NCBI GenBank assembly: GCA_947454585.1
Contig: CANGML010000016.1
Span: forward strand, 1 to 15,779
Origin: Comamonadaceae bacterium
Lineage (GTDB): Bacteria; Pseudomonadota; Gammaproteobacteria; Burkholderiales; Burkholderiaceae_C
Direction: 5' to 3'
DNA length: 15,779 nucleotides
Below, in pieces: positions 1 to 9,449 of this stretch. The translations under genes and the position numbers were made by a program. The notes under the pieces were generated by a model that made no database searches, was not told the origin of the DNA, and saw only the letters and a list, made by a program, of their open reading frames with translations. Every line of letters starts with the position of its first letter. Within the stretch, counting starts at the first letter, position 1.

Positions 1-33
1 AAACACGTATTCTTTTTACGTGGCAGATCAAAA

Positions 34-62
34 CAGAAAAAGAAAAGCGCCCGAGGGCGCTT
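34..62 (-). terminator. Intrinsic terminator of the tkt-gap operon
   Basis: Read on the minus strand, an 8-bp perfect stem (AAGCGCCC / GGGCGCTT, 2-base loop, 45-62) is followed by a T-rich tract (TTCTTTTT, complement of about 36-43). It begins 21 bases beyond the gap stop codon. This is a textbook Rho-independent terminator and implies that no further glycolytic gene is cotranscribed after gap. Confidence 0.9.
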
Positions 63-83
63 GTCAGGTGGGACGTAGGAGCG

Positions 84-1100
<1,017 letters not shown>

Positions 1101-1129
1101 TCAAGGGGAAGTTAAAAACTTGTAGGGAC

Positions 1130-3202
1130 TCAAGCGTGTTTTTGTAAAGCGGCTTGAACCGTGTCGGCCACGTTGTCAGGCGTGAACCCGAAGTGTTTGA
1201 ACAAAACCGGCGCGGGTGCCGATTCGCCATACGTGTCAATGCCGACCACGGCCGACACGCCGTATTTCCACCAGCCATCGGTCGAGCCCATTTCCACGGC
1301 GATGCGCGGCACGCCAGCGGGCAGCACGGCCGATTTGTAGGCCACGCTTTGACGGTCGAAGGTGGTGGTACTGGGCACAGACACCACGCGCACAGCAATC
1401 TTGCGTTCGGCCAACAAGGCTTGCGCTTTCATGGCTAGCTGCACTTCAGAGCCCGTGGCCATGATGACGGCTTGCGCCTTTTTCTTAAGCCCCACTTCCG
1501 AGGGCTCGGCCAACACGTAAGCCCCTTTGTTCATCGCATCAAGTCCTGAAATGTCGCCAGCGGTTTTGTGCGGGGCGGCATCACCTTTGGGCAAATAAGG
1601 CAAGTTTTGGCGGCTCAACAACAAGGCGGTTGGGCGGCTGGTGTTTTGCAAAGCCACCGCCCACGCCACCGCGGTTTCCGCCGTGTCAGCAGGACGCCAC
1701 ACGTCCAGGTTCGGAATCAAACGCAGGGACGCTGCGTGTTCGATGGATTGGTGTGTGGGGCCGTCTTCGCCCAAGCCAATGGAATCATGAGTGAACACAT
1801 GGATCACACGCTGCTTCATCAACGCGGCCATGCGAATGGCGTTGCGTGAATAGTCGCTAAAGGTGAGGAACGTGCCGCCGTAGGGGATGAAGCCGCCGTG
1901 CAAAGCCACGCCGTTCATGATGGCCGCCATACCAAATTCGCGTACGCCGTAGTTGATGTGGCGGCCACCTTGGCCAGCGTCGTTTTTCACCACATGGCCT
2001 GCTGCATCAAAGCGCAAGTTGGGGGTGGATTTGGTATTGGTCAAGTTGGAGCCGGTCAAGTCAGCGCTGCCACCCAAGAGTTCGGGCAAGGCGGCGGTGA
2101 AGAGCTCCAACGCCAATTGGCTCGCTTTGCGGCTGGCCACGGTTTCGGCTTTGGTGTGCGCGTCGATCACGGTGTCGACCACGGTTTGTGCAAAGTTCTT
2201 GGGCAATTCGCCCGCCATGCGGCGTTGCAGTGCTTTGGCCAGCTCGGGGTGCGCGGCTTTGTAAGCGGCAAAGGTTTGCTTCCAAGCGGCCTCTTGGGCT
2301 TTGCCCTTGACTTTGGCGTCCCAGTCGGCATACACCTCCGCAGGCACTTCGAACGGAGCGTGGCTCCAGCCAATGGCGGCGCGCGTGAGTGCAATTTCTT
2401 CAGCGCCCAGAGGTTCGCCGTGGGCCTTGGCCGTGTCAGCACGGTTGGGGCTGCCTTTGCCGATGCTGGTTTTGCAAACAATGAGTGTGGGTTTGTCTTT
2501 GCTCAGCTTGGCGCTGGCAATCGCTTGACTCACCACGGCTGCGTCGTGGCCATTGATAGGGCCGATCACGTTCCAGCCATAGGCCTTGAAACGCTCAGGT
2601 GTGTTGTCGGCAAACCAAGGGGCCACTTGGCCGTCGATGGAGATGCCGTTGTCGTCGTACAGCGCGATGAGCTTGTTCAGTTTCCATGCACCGGCGAGCG
2701 AACACGCTTCGTGGCTGATGCCTTCCATCAAGCAGCCGTCACCCATGAAAACGTAGGTGTGGTGGTCCACCACGTCGTGTCCATCGCGGTTGAATTCAGA
2801 AGCCAAGAGCTTTTCAGCCAGCGCCATGCCCACCGCGTTAGTGATGCCTTGGCCTAGGGGGCCAGTGGTGGTTTCAACGCCTGGCGTCACGCCCACTTCG
2901 GGGTGACCCGCGGTTTTGCTGTGCAAGGTACGGAAGTTTTTTAACTCGCTCATGGGTAAGTCATAGCCCGTGAGGTGGAGCAAGGCGTAAATCAGCATCG
3001 AGCCGTGGCCATTCGACAGGACAAAGCGATCGCGGTTGAGCCAATGCGGATTGGAGGGGTTGTGGTGTAAGTGGTCGCCCCACAAAGCGACCGCGATATC
3101 GGCCATGCCCATGGGCGCGCCGGGGTGCCCGGAGTTGGCTTGTTGTACAGCGTCCATTGCCAAGGCGCGAATAGCGCTGGCCATTTGTTGGGTGTTTGCC
3201 AT
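1130..3202 (-). CDS. tkt: Transketolase
   Basis: Thiamine-diphosphate enzyme moving two-carbon ketol units between sugar phosphates in the pentose phosphate pathway (and the Calvin cycle where present). With the ATG at 3202 the product is 690 residues, slightly above the E. coli length. Visible landmarks are SGHPG with His26, SNGHGS (63-68), GPLGQG (114-119), the ThDP motif beginning GDG at 155-157 and ending at Asn185, the catalytic Glu422 in YGVREFGM, and [15 protein letters not shown] (471-485) with its two histidines. The three-domain order (PP, Pyr, C-terminal) is intact. I chose 3202 because GGAG (complement of 3212-3215) lies 9 bases upstream and MANTQQM is a typical transketolase beginning. 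A longer GTG start at 3238 adds 12 unconserved residues. It leads the tkt-gap operon and is divergent from murU. Confidence 0.97.
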   Translation of the reverse strand: MANTQQMASAIRALAMDAVQQANSGHPGAPMGMADIAVALWGDHLHHNPSNPHWLNRDRFVLSNGHGSMLIYALLHLTGYDLPMSELKNFRTLHSKTAGHPEVGVTPGVETTTGPLGQGITNAVGMALAEKLLASEFNRDGHDVVDHHTYVFMGDGCLMEGISHEACSLAGAWKLNKLIALYDDNGISIDGQVAPWFADNTPERFKAYGWNVIGPINGHDAAVVSQAIASAKLSKDKPTLIVCKTSIGKGSPNRADTAKAHGEPLGAEEIALTRAAIGWSHAPFEVPAEVYADWDAKVKGKAQEAAWKQTFAAYKAAHPELAKALQRRMAGELPKNFAQTVVDTVIDAHTKAETVASRKASQLALELFTAALPELLGGSADLTGSNLTNTKSTPNLRFDAAGHVVKNDAGQGGRHINYGVREFGMAAIMNGVALHGGFIPYGGTFLTFSDYSRNAIRMAALMKQRVIHVFTHDSIGLGEDGPTHQSIEHAASLRLIPNLDVWRPADTAETAVAWAVALQNTSRPTALLLSRQNLPYLPKGDAAPHKTAGDISGLDAMNKGAYVLAEPSEVGLKKKAQAVIMATGSEVQLAMKAQALLAERKIAVRVVSVPSTTTFDRQSVAYKSAVLPAGVPRIAVEMGSTDGWWKYGVSAVVGIDTYGESAPAPVLFKHFGFTPDNVADTVQAALQKHA

Positions 3203-3239
3203 GTCAGGCGACTCCGGTGGGGTGATAGGGAAAACCACG

Positions 3240-3245
3240 ATTTTA
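3240..3245 (-). promoter_or_regulatory. Candidate -10 element for tkt
   Basis: On the minus strand the hexamer TAAAAT (complement of ATTTTA at 3240-3245) is preceded by GTT and would give a leader of about 30 bases before the tkt ATG at 3202. No convincing -35 box is seen at the right distance. The call rests on one hexamer and is tentative. Confidence 0.3.
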
Positions 3246-3312
3246 ACGAGCCTGCCTACCTGAGGCTGACCGTGGGCGACAGCGCAGGCTTAATTTCATC
3301 CATGCACGCTCG

Positions 3313-3318
3313 CTACAC
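3313..3318 (+). promoter_or_regulatory. Candidate -10 element for murU-pepP
   Basis: TACACT at 3313-3318 matches a sigma-70 -10 box in five of six positions. Transcription starting 6-8 bases downstream would begin almost exactly at the murU start codons (GTG 3325, ATG 3328). No Shine-Dalgarno lies in the intervening ACAA, so a leaderless transcript is possible. No clear -35 box is visible; TTCATC at 3295-3300 is only a weak match with a 12-base spacer, which is too short. Confidence 0.3.
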
Positions 3319-3327
3319 TGACAAGTG

Positions 3328-4113
3328 ATGACAAAAAGCTTCATTTCTGACGATTCATCGCCTTTGGCCACGGCCTTGATCTTGGCCGCAGGCCGCGGCG
3401 AACGTATGCGGCCTCTTACGGACTTCACGCCTAAGCCTTTGTTGCCCGTGCGTGGACAACCCCTGATGCAATGGGCCATGCAAGGCCTGCAACGCGGCGG
3501 CGTGACACGTTTGGTCATCAACACGGCTTGGCTGGGCGAGCAAATTCCTCAGCACTTTGGCCGGGTCTTTGACACGGCGGGTCAAGCGCCCATGCATTTG
3601 CAGTACTCGCAAGAGGGCGTGGACTTTGGCGGGGCGCTAGAGACAGCGGGCGGTATTGCACGCGCCTTGCCCCAATTGGCGCCGGTGTTTTGGGCGGCGG
3701 CGGGCGATGTGTTTGCGCCAGAATTTGTGTATTCGTCCGAAGCCTATGCAAGTTTTCAGGCCAGTTCGTCCTTGGCGCATATTTGGCTGGTACCCAACCC
3801 CGAACACAACTTAGGCGGTGACTTTGGTTTGTCCTCAGACGGCCTAGCGCTGAACTTGCCGAAGCTCACGCGGCCAGCCACTGACGAAGATCGGCAGCGC
3901 TTCACCTTTAGCACCATCGCCCTGTATAAACGCGCTTTTTTCGAAGCACCATGGTGCAATATTCCTGCGGGCAATCCATCGGGTCTGAAAGCCCCTTTGG
4001 CGGCCATGCTGCGGACGGCCATGGACAATGCTTGCGTCAGCGCATCGCTCTATACAGGCGCATGGACGGACGTGGGAACGCCCGAGCGTTTGGCGCAACT
4101 CAACGCCACTTGA
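3328..4113 (+). CDS. murU: N-acetylmuramate-1-phosphate uridylyltransferase
   Basis: Cytoplasmic nucleotidyltransferase that joins MurNAc-1-phosphate and UTP into UDP-MurNAc, the last step of the AmgK/MurU peptidoglycan salvage route. The 261-residue protein has the nucleotidyltransferase signature LILAAGRGERMRPLTDFTPK (17-36), a GD pair at 126-127 likely binding metal, LETAGGI (104-110), NPEHNLGGDF (157-166), and the C-terminal YTGAWTDVGTPERLAQLN (242-259), which closely matches remembered Pseudomonas putida MurU. The region 92-110 holds a short extra insertion relative to that protein. The start is ATG 3328; GTG at 3325 is in frame directly before it. Neither has a visible Shine-Dalgarno. 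Compared with P. putida the N-terminus has about 13 extra residues. It is followed 16 bases later by pepP. General glucose-1-phosphate thymidylyl- or uridylyltransferases are the main alternative, but their lengths and tails differ. The partner kinase amgK is also in this window. Confidence 0.87.
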   Translation: MTKSFISDDSSPLATALILAAGRGERMRPLTDFTPKPLLPVRGQPLMQWAMQGLQRGGVTRLVINTAWLGEQIPQHFGRVFDTAGQAPMHLQYSQEGVDFGGALETAGGIARALPQLAPVFWAAAGDVFAPEFVYSSEAYASFQASSSLAHIWLVPNPEHNLGGDFGLSSDGLALNLPKLTRPATDEDRQRFTFSTIALYKRAFFEAPWCNIPAGNPSGLKAPLAAMLRTAMDNACVSASLYTGAWTDVGTPERLAQLNAT

Positions 4114-4129
4114 ACAGACAAGGTTTGAC

Positions 4130-5539
4130 ATGACAGCACCGATTGCACACGTTGACATTTATGCCGCCCGCCGCGCAAGGTTGGCGGCTCAGTTGGGCGA
4201 AAAGGGCGAGGCAGGCGTGGCCATCATCCCTACGGCACCTGAGCGTGCGCGTAACCGTGACAGTGATTTTGCGTACCGACACGACAGCTATTTTTATTAC
4301 CTGACGGGCTTTACCGAGCCCAATGCTTGGCTGGTACTTGACGCATCGGGCCGCAGCACCCTGTTTTGTCAACCCAAAGACCTGGAACGTGAAATATGGG
4401 ACGGCTATCGCTTGGGGCCGGATGCCGCTGTGGCCGCCTTGGGCGTCAGTGCCGCCTTGTCAGTGGCAGATTTGGATACGCAGCTGCCCAAGTTGCTGGA
4501 GAACCAGCACACGGTGTGGTACCCGTTCGCGACGCACAAGGGGTTGGAGACGCGCGTGGACAGTTGGCTCAATACCGTGCGCGGCCGTGTGCGTTTTGGC
4601 GCGCAGTGTCCGGCGCAGCAGCGGGATGTGTGTGGCCCATTAGACGAGATGCGCCTCATCAAAGACGCCCATGAGCAAGAGGTGATGCGGCGAGCTAGCG
4701 CCATCAGCGCGCAGGCGCATGTGCGCGCCATGCAAACCAGTGCACGCCGGCTGCGTGCGGGCCAAGAGGTGCGCGAGTACCACTTGGATGCCGAGTTGCT
4801 GCACGAGTTCCGCCAGCACGGCTCACAGTTCCCCGCTTACACCTCCATCGTGGCCGCGGGCGCGAACGCTTGCGTGTTGCACTACCGCGCCGATGCAGCG
4901 CCGGTGCGTGATGGCGAATTGGTGTTGATCGATGCAGGTTGCGAGCTGGATGGGTATGCCTCTGACATCACGCGTACTTTTCCTGCCAACGGCAAGTTCA
5001 CCGCGCCGCAGCGCGACCTCTACAACTTGGTGCTGGCCAGTCAAGAAGCAGCCGTGGCGGCAACCAAAGCTGGCGCACGATTTGTTGATCCGCATGAGGC
5101 GACGGTCAACGTGTTGGCCCAGGGGCTGTTAGACCTCGGCTTGTTGAGCAAGAGCAAGCATGGCACGGCGCAAGACGTGATTGAAAAACGCGCCTACTTT
5201 GCGTTTTATATGCACCGCACCAGCCACTGGTTAGGGATGGATGTGCACGATTGCGGCAGTTATGTGGAGCCTTCAGAGTTGGGCCAACTCAGTGACCGCA
5301 AAGATCCGCTATCTGGCGAGTCCATCGTCAACCGCCCCAGTCGTCTCTTGCGCGAGGGCATGGTGCTGACGATTGAGCCAGGTTTGTATGTGCGGCCCGC
5401 AGCGGATGTGCCCGAGGTTTTTTGGAACTTGGGCATCCGCATTGAAGACGACGCCATCGTCACCAGCCAAGGCTGTGAACTGATCACACGTGCCGTCCCT
5501 GTGCATGCTGACGAGATTGAAGCGCTCATGCGGGCCTAA
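4130..5539 (+). CDS. pepP: Xaa-Pro aminopeptidase (aminopeptidase P)
   Basis: Dinuclear metallopeptidase removing the N-terminal residue from peptides whose second residue is proline; cytoplasmic, with no signal peptide. Of 469 residues, about 1-170 form the aminopeptidase-P N-terminal domain (SDFAYRHDSYFYYLTGFTEP at 45-64), and about 180-460 the pita-bread M24 domain. All five metal ligands expected for the family are visible: Asp268 (LIDAG), Asp279 (ASDITRTFP), His366 (HRTSHWLGMDVHD), Glu416 (LTIEPGLYV) and Glu439 (GIRIEDD). His251, His362 and His373 are the usual proton-shuttling histidines. The ATG at 4130 is chosen because AAGG (4120-4123) sits 6 bases before it and it follows murU by 16 bases. 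The open frame extends back to 4028, but that part overlaps murU coding sequence. Operon with murU. Confidence 0.95.
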   Translation: MTAPIAHVDIYAARRARLAAQLGEKGEAGVAIIPTAPERARNRDSDFAYRHDSYFYYLTGFTEPNAWLVLDASGRSTLFCQPKDLEREIWDGYRLGPDAAVAALGVSAALSVADLDTQLPKLLENQHTVWYPFATHKGLETRVDSWLNTVRGRVRFGAQCPAQQRDVCGPLDEMRLIKDAHEQEVMRRASAISAQAHVRAMQTSARRLRAGQEVREYHLDAELLHEFRQHGSQFPAYTSIVAAGANACVLHYRADAAPVRDGELVLIDAGCELDGYASDITRTFPANGKFTAPQRDLYNLVLASQEAAVAATKAGARFVDPHEATVNVLAQGLLDLGLLSKSKHGTAQDVIEKRAYFAFYMHRTSHWLGMDVHDCGSYVEPSELGQLSDRKDPLSGESIVNRPSRLLREGMVLTIEPGLYVRPAADVPEVFWNLGIRIEDDAIVTSQGCELITRAVPVHADEIEALMRA

Positions 5540-5542
5540 AAT
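5517..5542 (+). promoter_or_regulatory. Weak candidate promoter for maeB at the pepP stop codon
   Basis: TTGAAG (5517-5522) and TAAAAT (5537-5542, overlapping the pepP TAA) resemble -35 and -10 boxes, but the 14-base spacer is short. A start near 5549 would place the whole hairpin at 5556-5591 inside the maeB leader. Tentative. Confidence 0.25.
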
Positions 5543-5555
5543 GAACTGACAAGCC

Positions 5556-5591
5556 AAGGCGGTGTGCTTTTGCCAAGCACCACCGCCTTTT
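5556..5591 (+). terminator. Hairpin between pepP and maeB: terminator or leader structure
   Basis: AAGGCGGTGTGCTT pairs with AAGCACCACCGCCTT with a single bulged C, a stem of about 14 bp around the loop TTGCC, followed by only four T residues. The length and position after pepP fit an intrinsic terminator, but the T tract is short. The structure ends 7 bases before the maeB Shine-Dalgarno, so it could equally be an attenuator or translational control element in the maeB leader. Confidence 0.65.
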
Positions 5592-5598
5592 GCATCAC

Positions 5599-5604
5599 AA
5601 GGAG
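5599..5604 (+). promoter_or_regulatory. maeB ribosome binding site (AAGGAG)
   Basis: A near-consensus Shine-Dalgarno AAGGAG, 6 bases ahead of ATG 5611. It decides the maeB start over the in-frame TTG at 5590, whose first codons would themselves contain this site. Confidence 0.85.
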
Positions 5605-5610
5605 ATTTCA

Positions 5611-7920
5611 ATGAGTTCCAATTCTTCTCACAACAGTGCAGAAGCCCGCGCCGAGCTGCGCCGAGCCGCCCTCGAGTACCACCAGTTCCCCACGCCCGGC
5701 AAAGTGTCGATACAAGCCACCAAGCAACTGGTGAACCAGCATGACTTGGCCTTGGCTTATTCACCCGGCGTCGCCGCACCTTGCGAAGAAATCGTCAAAG
5801 ATCCGAACAACGCTTTCAAATACACCAGCCGCGGCAACTTGGTCGCGGTCATCTCTAACGGGACGGCTGTGTTGGGCTTAGGGGACATCGGTCCGCTGGC
5901 CTCCAAGCCCGTGATGGAAGGCAAGGGCGTCTTGTTCAAAAAGTTTGCTGGGATTGACGTGTTCGACTTGGAAATTGACGAGAAGAACCTCGACAAATTG
6001 GTTGACATCATTGCCGCGCTGGAGCCCACGTTTGGCGGCATCAACCTCGAAGACATCAAGGCGCCCGACTGCTTCTATGTCGAACGCAAATTGCGCGAGC
6101 GCATGAAGATCCCCGTCTTTCACGATGACCAGCACGGCACAGCCATCACCGTAGGCGCTGCTATTTTGAACGGATTGAAAGTAGCGGGCAAAGACATCAA
6201 AAACGTCAAACTCGTCACCTCGGGCGCCGGCGCCGCTGCGCTGGCCTGCTTGGGCTTGTTGCTCAAGATGGGCATGCCGCGCAAAAATATTTTTGTCACT
6301 GACTTAGCGGGCGTGGTCTATGAAGGCCGCACCGAGTTGATGGATGAAGACAAGATTCAGTTCGCCCAAAAAACCGATGCGCGGACCTTGTCCGAGATCA
6401 TCGAAGGCGCTGACGTGTTCTTGGGCCTATCTGCAGGCGGCGTGTTGAAGCCCGAGATGGTCAAGCGCATGGCCGACAAGCCCATCATCATGGCCTTGGC
6501 CAACCCCAACCCTGAGATCACGCCGGAAGAAGTCAAAGCCGTGCGTGACGACGCCATCATCGCCACGGGTCGCAGCGACTATCACAACCAAGTGAACAAC
6601 GTCCTCTGCTTCCCCTACATCTTCCGTGGTGCCTTGGATGCAGGCGCTTCTACCATCACCGACGAGATGGAGATTGCCGCCGTCTATGCGATTGCTGAAT
6701 TGGCGCAAGCGGAGCAAAGCGAAGTGGTGGCCGCCGCCTATGCGGGCGAGAGCTTGGCCTTTGGCCCTGAGTACCTGATCCCCAAGCCGTTTGACCCGCG
6801 CTTGATGATGAAGATTGCGCCTGCGGTGGCCAAAGCTGCGCAGGACAGTGGCGTGGCCACACGCCCGATCCAAGACATGGAGGCTTACATCGAAAAGCTG
6901 CAAGGCTTTGTGTATGCCTCGGGCTCCATCATGAAGCCCATTTATGCGGCCGCCAAACGTGCCAGCAAAAAACGTGTGTGTTTCGCGGAAGGTGAAGAAG
7001 AGCGCGTGTTGCGCGCCGTTCAAATTGTGGTGGACGAAGGTTTGGCACAACCGACCTTGATTGGCCGTCCCGCGGTGATTGCGCAACGCGTTGAAAAATT
7101 CGGTTTACGCCTCAAAGAAGGCGTGGACTACCAAGTGGTCAACGTGGAACAAGACCACCGCTACCGCGACTTCTGGCAAACCTATTACAAACTGACCGCG
7201 CGCAAGGGCGTGACCGAGCAGCTGGCCAAGATCGATATGCGTCGCCGCCTATCGCTCATCGGCACCATGATGCTGCACAAGGGCGAAGTGGACGGCTTGA
7301 TTTGTGGCACGTGGAGCACGCCGCTGACCCATTTGAACTATGTGGACCAAGTCATCGGCCATCGCAAAGGTGTCAGCACCTACGCCGCGATGAACGGCTT
7401 GTTGCTGCCGGATCGCCAAGTGTTCTTGGTCGACACGCACATCAACTACGACCCCACGGCCGAGCAATTGGCCGAGATCACGGTGATGGCGGCAGAGGAA
7501 ATGCGCCGCTTTGGTATTCAGCCCAAAGCCGCGTTGCTGTCGCACTCCAACTTTGGCAGCAGCGACCAGCCATCTGCGCTCAAAATGCGCGAAACCCTGG
7601 CCTTGGTGCGCAAAAAGGCGCCTTGGCTCGAGGTGGACGGCGAGATGCATGGCGATGCCGCCTTGGATGGTCATGCGCGTGAGGCCCAAATGCCGGACAC
7701 GACCTTGATCGGCGACGCCAACCTGCTCGTGTTGCCCAACTTGGACTCGGCCAACATTGCTTACAACCTGCTCAAAACGGCGGCAGGCGGCAATATCGCC
7801 ATCGGCCCTGTTCTGCTGGGTGCGGCCAAACCCGTGCACATCTTGACCGCGAGCACCACCGTGCGCCGTATCGTCAACATGACAGCCTTGACCGTGGCGG
7901 ACGCCAGCGCGGTTAGGTAA
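5611..7920 (+). CDS. maeB: NADP-dependent malic enzyme with C-terminal phosphotransacetylase-like domain
   Basis: Oxidative decarboxylation of malate to pyruvate, yielding NADPH. The 769 residues contain three parts: the malic N-terminal domain (about 20-160, with [10 protein letters not shown] at 49-58 and catalytic Lys105 in [10 protein letters not shown]), the NAD(P)-binding domain (about 165-410, with metal ligands in NLEDI at 145-149 and FHDDQHGTA at 170-178, and nucleotide loop TSGAGAAA at 203-210), and a phosphotransacetylase-like domain (about 435-765). In E. coli MaeB this last domain mediates allosteric control, classically by acetyl-CoA, and does not confer a useful transacetylase activity. 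Length matches the hybrid MaeB class. It is preceded by a hairpin and followed by a strong terminator, so it is likely its own unit or reached only by readthrough from pepP. Confidence 0.96.
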   Translation: MSSNSSHNSAEARAELRRAALEYHQFPTPGKVSIQATKQLVNQHDLALAYSPGVAAPCEEIVKDPNNAFKYTSRGNLVAVISNGTAVLGLGDIGPLASKPVMEGKGVLFKKFAGIDVFDLEIDEKNLDKLVDIIAALEPTFGGINLEDIKAPDCFYVERKLRERMKIPVFHDDQHGTAITVGAAILNGLKVAGKDIKNVKLVTSGAGAAALACLGLLLKMGMPRKNIFVTDLAGVVYEGRTELMDEDKIQFAQKTDARTLSEIIEGADVFLGLSAGGVLKPEMVKRMADKPIIMALANPNPEITPEEVKAVRDDAIIATGRSDYHNQVNNVLCFPYIFRGALDAGASTITDEMEIAAVYAIAELAQAEQSEVVAAAYAGESLAFGPEYLIPKPFDPRLMMKIAPAVAKAAQDSGVATRPIQDMEAYIEKLQGFVYASGSIMKPIYAAAKRASKKRVCFAEGEEERVLRAVQIVVDEGLAQPTLIGRPAVIAQRVEKFGLRLKEGVDYQVVNVEQDHRYRDFWQTYYKLTARKGVTEQLAKIDMRRRLSLIGTMMLHKGEVDGLICGTWSTPLTHLNYVDQVIGHRKGVSTYAAMNGLLLPDRQVFLVDTHINYDPTAEQLAEITVMAAEEMRRFGIQPKAALLSHSNFGSSDQPSALKMRETLALVRKKAPWLEVDGEMHGDAALDGHAREAQMPDTTLIGDANLLVLPNLDSANIAYNLLKTAAGGNIAIGPVLLGAAKPVHILTASTTVRRIVNMTALTVADASAVR

Positions 7921-7938
7921 ATTTAGTTAATACCCCTT

Positions 7939-7976
7939 CAAGGTCTCCCCAGAAATGGGCGAGGCCTTGCTTTTTT
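7939..7976 (+). terminator. Intrinsic terminator of maeB
   Basis: CAAGGTCTCCCC pairs with GGGCGAGGCCTTG (one bulged C, one G-U pair) around the loop AGAAAT. After a single C comes a run of six T (7971-7976). It begins 18 bases after the maeB stop and cleanly separates maeB from the barstar gene. Confidence 0.9.
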
Positions 7977-8008
7977 GTGGCAATTCGAAGACACTAGCGT
8001 TTTCGATT

Positions 8009-8024
8009 TTCGGGTTTACCCGAA
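8009..8024. promoter_or_regulatory. Perfect palindrome upstream of the barstar gene
   Basis: TTCGGGTTTACCCGAA: 7-bp perfect arms around a central TT, 41 bases before ATG 8066. It has no T run after it, so it is not a terminator. It could be an operator for a dimeric repressor or a short RNA hairpin in the leader. No regulator is encoded nearby and I do not recognise the site. Confidence 0.45.
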
Positions 8025-8065
8025 GGTTTCACGAATTTCTCAAGTCTCAGGAACGGCGATCCCCC

Positions 8066-8623
8066 ATGCCTTTGCGTACCGTTAAAACAAATATCGTTCA
8101 GTCCATCCGTGCTTTTCGCGTGCCCGATTTGCAAGAGTCCGCCCAAGAGCTCGGTCACCACTTTTTGTATGTCAATTTGGCTCAAACACAAAGCAAGCAA
8201 GACATCTTGGACGTCATCACCAAAGAGTTCAATTTGCTCCCTCAATCGAGCAAAAACTTTGACTCTTTGTATGACGGCATGACCGACCCCTTGCACAAGT
8301 CTGGCCCACAGCCGGGCTTCATTTTGGTGCTGGAGCACATCCCCGCCCACGCCAAATTTGACAAAGAAGCCCGCGAACAGTTGCTGGACATCTTCCGCGA
8401 AGCCTCTGATTACTGGTCAGATCGCAAAGTGGCTTTCCGCTGTTTTTACTCTTTCTCTGTGGCGCGTGCGCCCTCATCAGAAAAAGCGGGCATGTCACCA
8501 GACGGTATTGAGCTGTTGGAAGAGGGCGAAAAAATGCCAACGGACAAATTGGTGGATGTGTCGCCGATGGCCTTGCGCATGAGCAGCCCCTTCAATGCAG
8601 GGTACTGGCAAACGGCCGCTTAA
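8066..8623 (+). CDS. Barstar-family protein without a visible RNase partner
   Basis: A 185-residue cytoplasmic protein with no signal peptide or membrane segment. Residues about 30-130 match barstar, the Bacillus inhibitor of the RNase barnase. NFDSLYD (64-70) aligns with barstar NLDALWD, placing acidic residues at the Asp35 and Asp39 equivalents (Asp66, Asp70). LVLE (87-90) aligns with the Glu52 strand, and IFREA (109-113) with VFREA, giving the Glu76 equivalent at Glu112. The barstar Tyr29/Tyr30/Gly31 stretch is replaced by Gln-Ser-Ser. The protein is about twice the usual barstar length; the extra 55 C-terminal residues (about 131-185) are not recognised. Start at ATG 8066: a longer frame to 7955 runs into the maeB terminator. 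AGGAA at 8049-8053 is a distant, weak Shine-Dalgarno. No barnase-like gene adjoins it. The inhibitor fold is well supported; the target is unknown. Confidence 0.82.
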   Translation: MPLRTVKTNIVQSIRAFRVPDLQESAQELGHHFLYVNLAQTQSKQDILDVITKEFNLLPQSSKNFDSLYDGMTDPLHKSGPQPGFILVLEHIPAHAKFDKEAREQLLDIFREASDYWSDRKVAFRCFYSFSVARAPSSEKAGMSPDGIELLEEGEKMPTDKLVDVSPMALRMSSPFNAGYWQTAA

Positions 8624-8646
8624 GACCGCGCTTCCCCGCCCATCCA

Positions 8647-8674
8647 AAACCCGCCTCAGGCGGGTTTCTTTTTG
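8647..8674. terminator. Bidirectional terminator between barstar gene and rsmA
   Basis: AAACCCGCC / GGCGGGTTT, a 9-bp perfect stem with loop TCA. On the plus strand it is followed by CTTTTT, and on the minus strand the stem runs into four T. It lies between two convergent stop codons (8623 and 8679) and can serve the barstar gene and the lptD-surA-rsmA operon. Confidence 0.9.
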
Positions 8675-8678
8675 TGTT

Positions 8679-9437
8679 CTAAAGGCTTTGAACCAGCGCC
8701 ACGTACTCTGTCACGGGCACTTCCTCTGCGCGGCGATGCACATCAAAGTGCCCAGAGAATTGGCGGTCCTCCAGCCATCGCCCCAAGGTGTGGCGAAGCA
8801 ATTTACGGCGCTGGCTGAAAGCGATTTTGACCATCTCCTCCATCAACGAGATGTTGATCTGAGGCGGCTCCGCCAACGGCACCATGCGCACCACCGCGCT
8901 GTCGACGCGAGGCGGCGGGTCAAAAGATTCAGGGGGCACAAACAACACGTTTTCCATGGCATAGCGCCACTGCAACATCACACTCAAGCGGCTGTAGTCG
9001 CCAGAGCAAGGCTTTGCCACCATGCGGTCGATCACTTCTTTTTGCAGCATGAAGTGTTGATCCTGCACTGCATTCACATGCGCGAGTAAATGGAACAGGA
9101 TAGGCGATGAAATGTTGTAAGGCAGGTTGCCGACTACGCGAAGTTTGGGCGCATTGAGGTCGGCAGCGAGCTGTGTGAAGTCGACACGCAGCACGTCAGA
9201 CTCGATCACGTCGAGTTGTGCATGTTCGCGCAAGCGCGCCGCCAAATCGCGGTCGAGTTCAATCACATGTAAACGGCCCAAGCGTTCGACCAAGGGCTGC
9301 GTGAGCGCGGCCAAACCCGGACCAATTTCAACCATAGGCGCACCTGCCTGAGGGTTGATGGCATCGACAATACCTTCAATGATGGCGCGGTCCGTTAGAA
9401 AGTGCTGACCAAAGCGCTTGCGTGCAATGTGTTTCAA
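8679..9437 (-). CDS. rsmA: 16S rRNA (adenine1518/1519-N6)-dimethyltransferase
   Basis: KsgA/RsmA dimethylates two adjacent adenines in helix 45 of 16S rRNA during 30S maturation, and its loss is classically linked to kasugamycin resistance. The 252-residue protein shows [11 protein letters not shown] (6-16), the SAM-binding loop [10 protein letters not shown] (37-46), acidic Glu60 and Asp62 in VIELDRD, the target-base motif NLPYNIS (104-110), and [18 protein letters not shown] (166-183). The start is TTG at 9437-9435; there is no ATG or GTG between the surA stop and the RKRFGQHF motif. No Shine-Dalgarno precedes it. The upstream surA TAA is in the same frame, only four sense codons before the TTG, so translation probably depends on coupling to surA. 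It is the last gene of the lptD-surA-rsmA unit. Confidence 0.95.
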   Translation of the reverse strand: MKHIARKRFGQHFLTDRAIIEGIVDAINPQAGAPMVEIGPGLAALTQPLVERLGRLHVIELDRDLAARLREHAQLDVIESDVLRVDFTQLAADLNAPKLRVVGNLPYNISSPILFHLLAHVNAVQDQHFMLQKEVIDRMVAKPCSGDYSRLSVMLQWRYAMENVLFVPPESFDPPPRVDSAVVRMVPLAEPPQINISLMEEMVKIAFSQRRKLLRHTLGRWLEDRQFSGHFDVHRRAEEVPVTEYVALVQSL

Positions 9438-9449
9438 GAGGAATGGCGC

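Noticed and set aside
4..22. Inverted repeat CACGTA...TACGTG at the window edge
   Set aside because: Six-bp arms with a 7-base T-rich loop just beyond the gap terminator; context to the left is not visible, so it cannot be assigned to anything.
1898..2857. 319-codon open frame on the plus strand, antisense to tkt
   Set aside because: The transketolase on the other strand is complete and fully conserved. The antisense product is a low-complexity Gly/Val/Ala/His-rich string, as produced by complementing biased codons. No start signal.
3249..3290. 7-bp inverted repeat AGCCTGC...GCAGGCT between tkt and murU
   Set aside because: Arms are 28 bases apart and short; expected by chance in GC-rich DNA. 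Not called as an operator.
4028..4129. Longer PepP N-terminus overlapping murU
   Set aside because: The extra 34 residues are not family-like and overlap the conserved MurU tail; ATG 4130 has a well-placed AAGG.
6427..7839. Two minus-strand frames (219 and 196 codons) antisense to maeB
   Set aside because: Both mirror the conserved malic enzyme domains and are rich in His/Arg/Gly without motifs; considered codon-bias artefacts.
7994..8540. Small antisense frames over the barstar gene as a hidden barnase-like toxin
   Set aside because: Checked because a partner RNase would be expected. The products have no RNase motif and merely complement the barstar frame.
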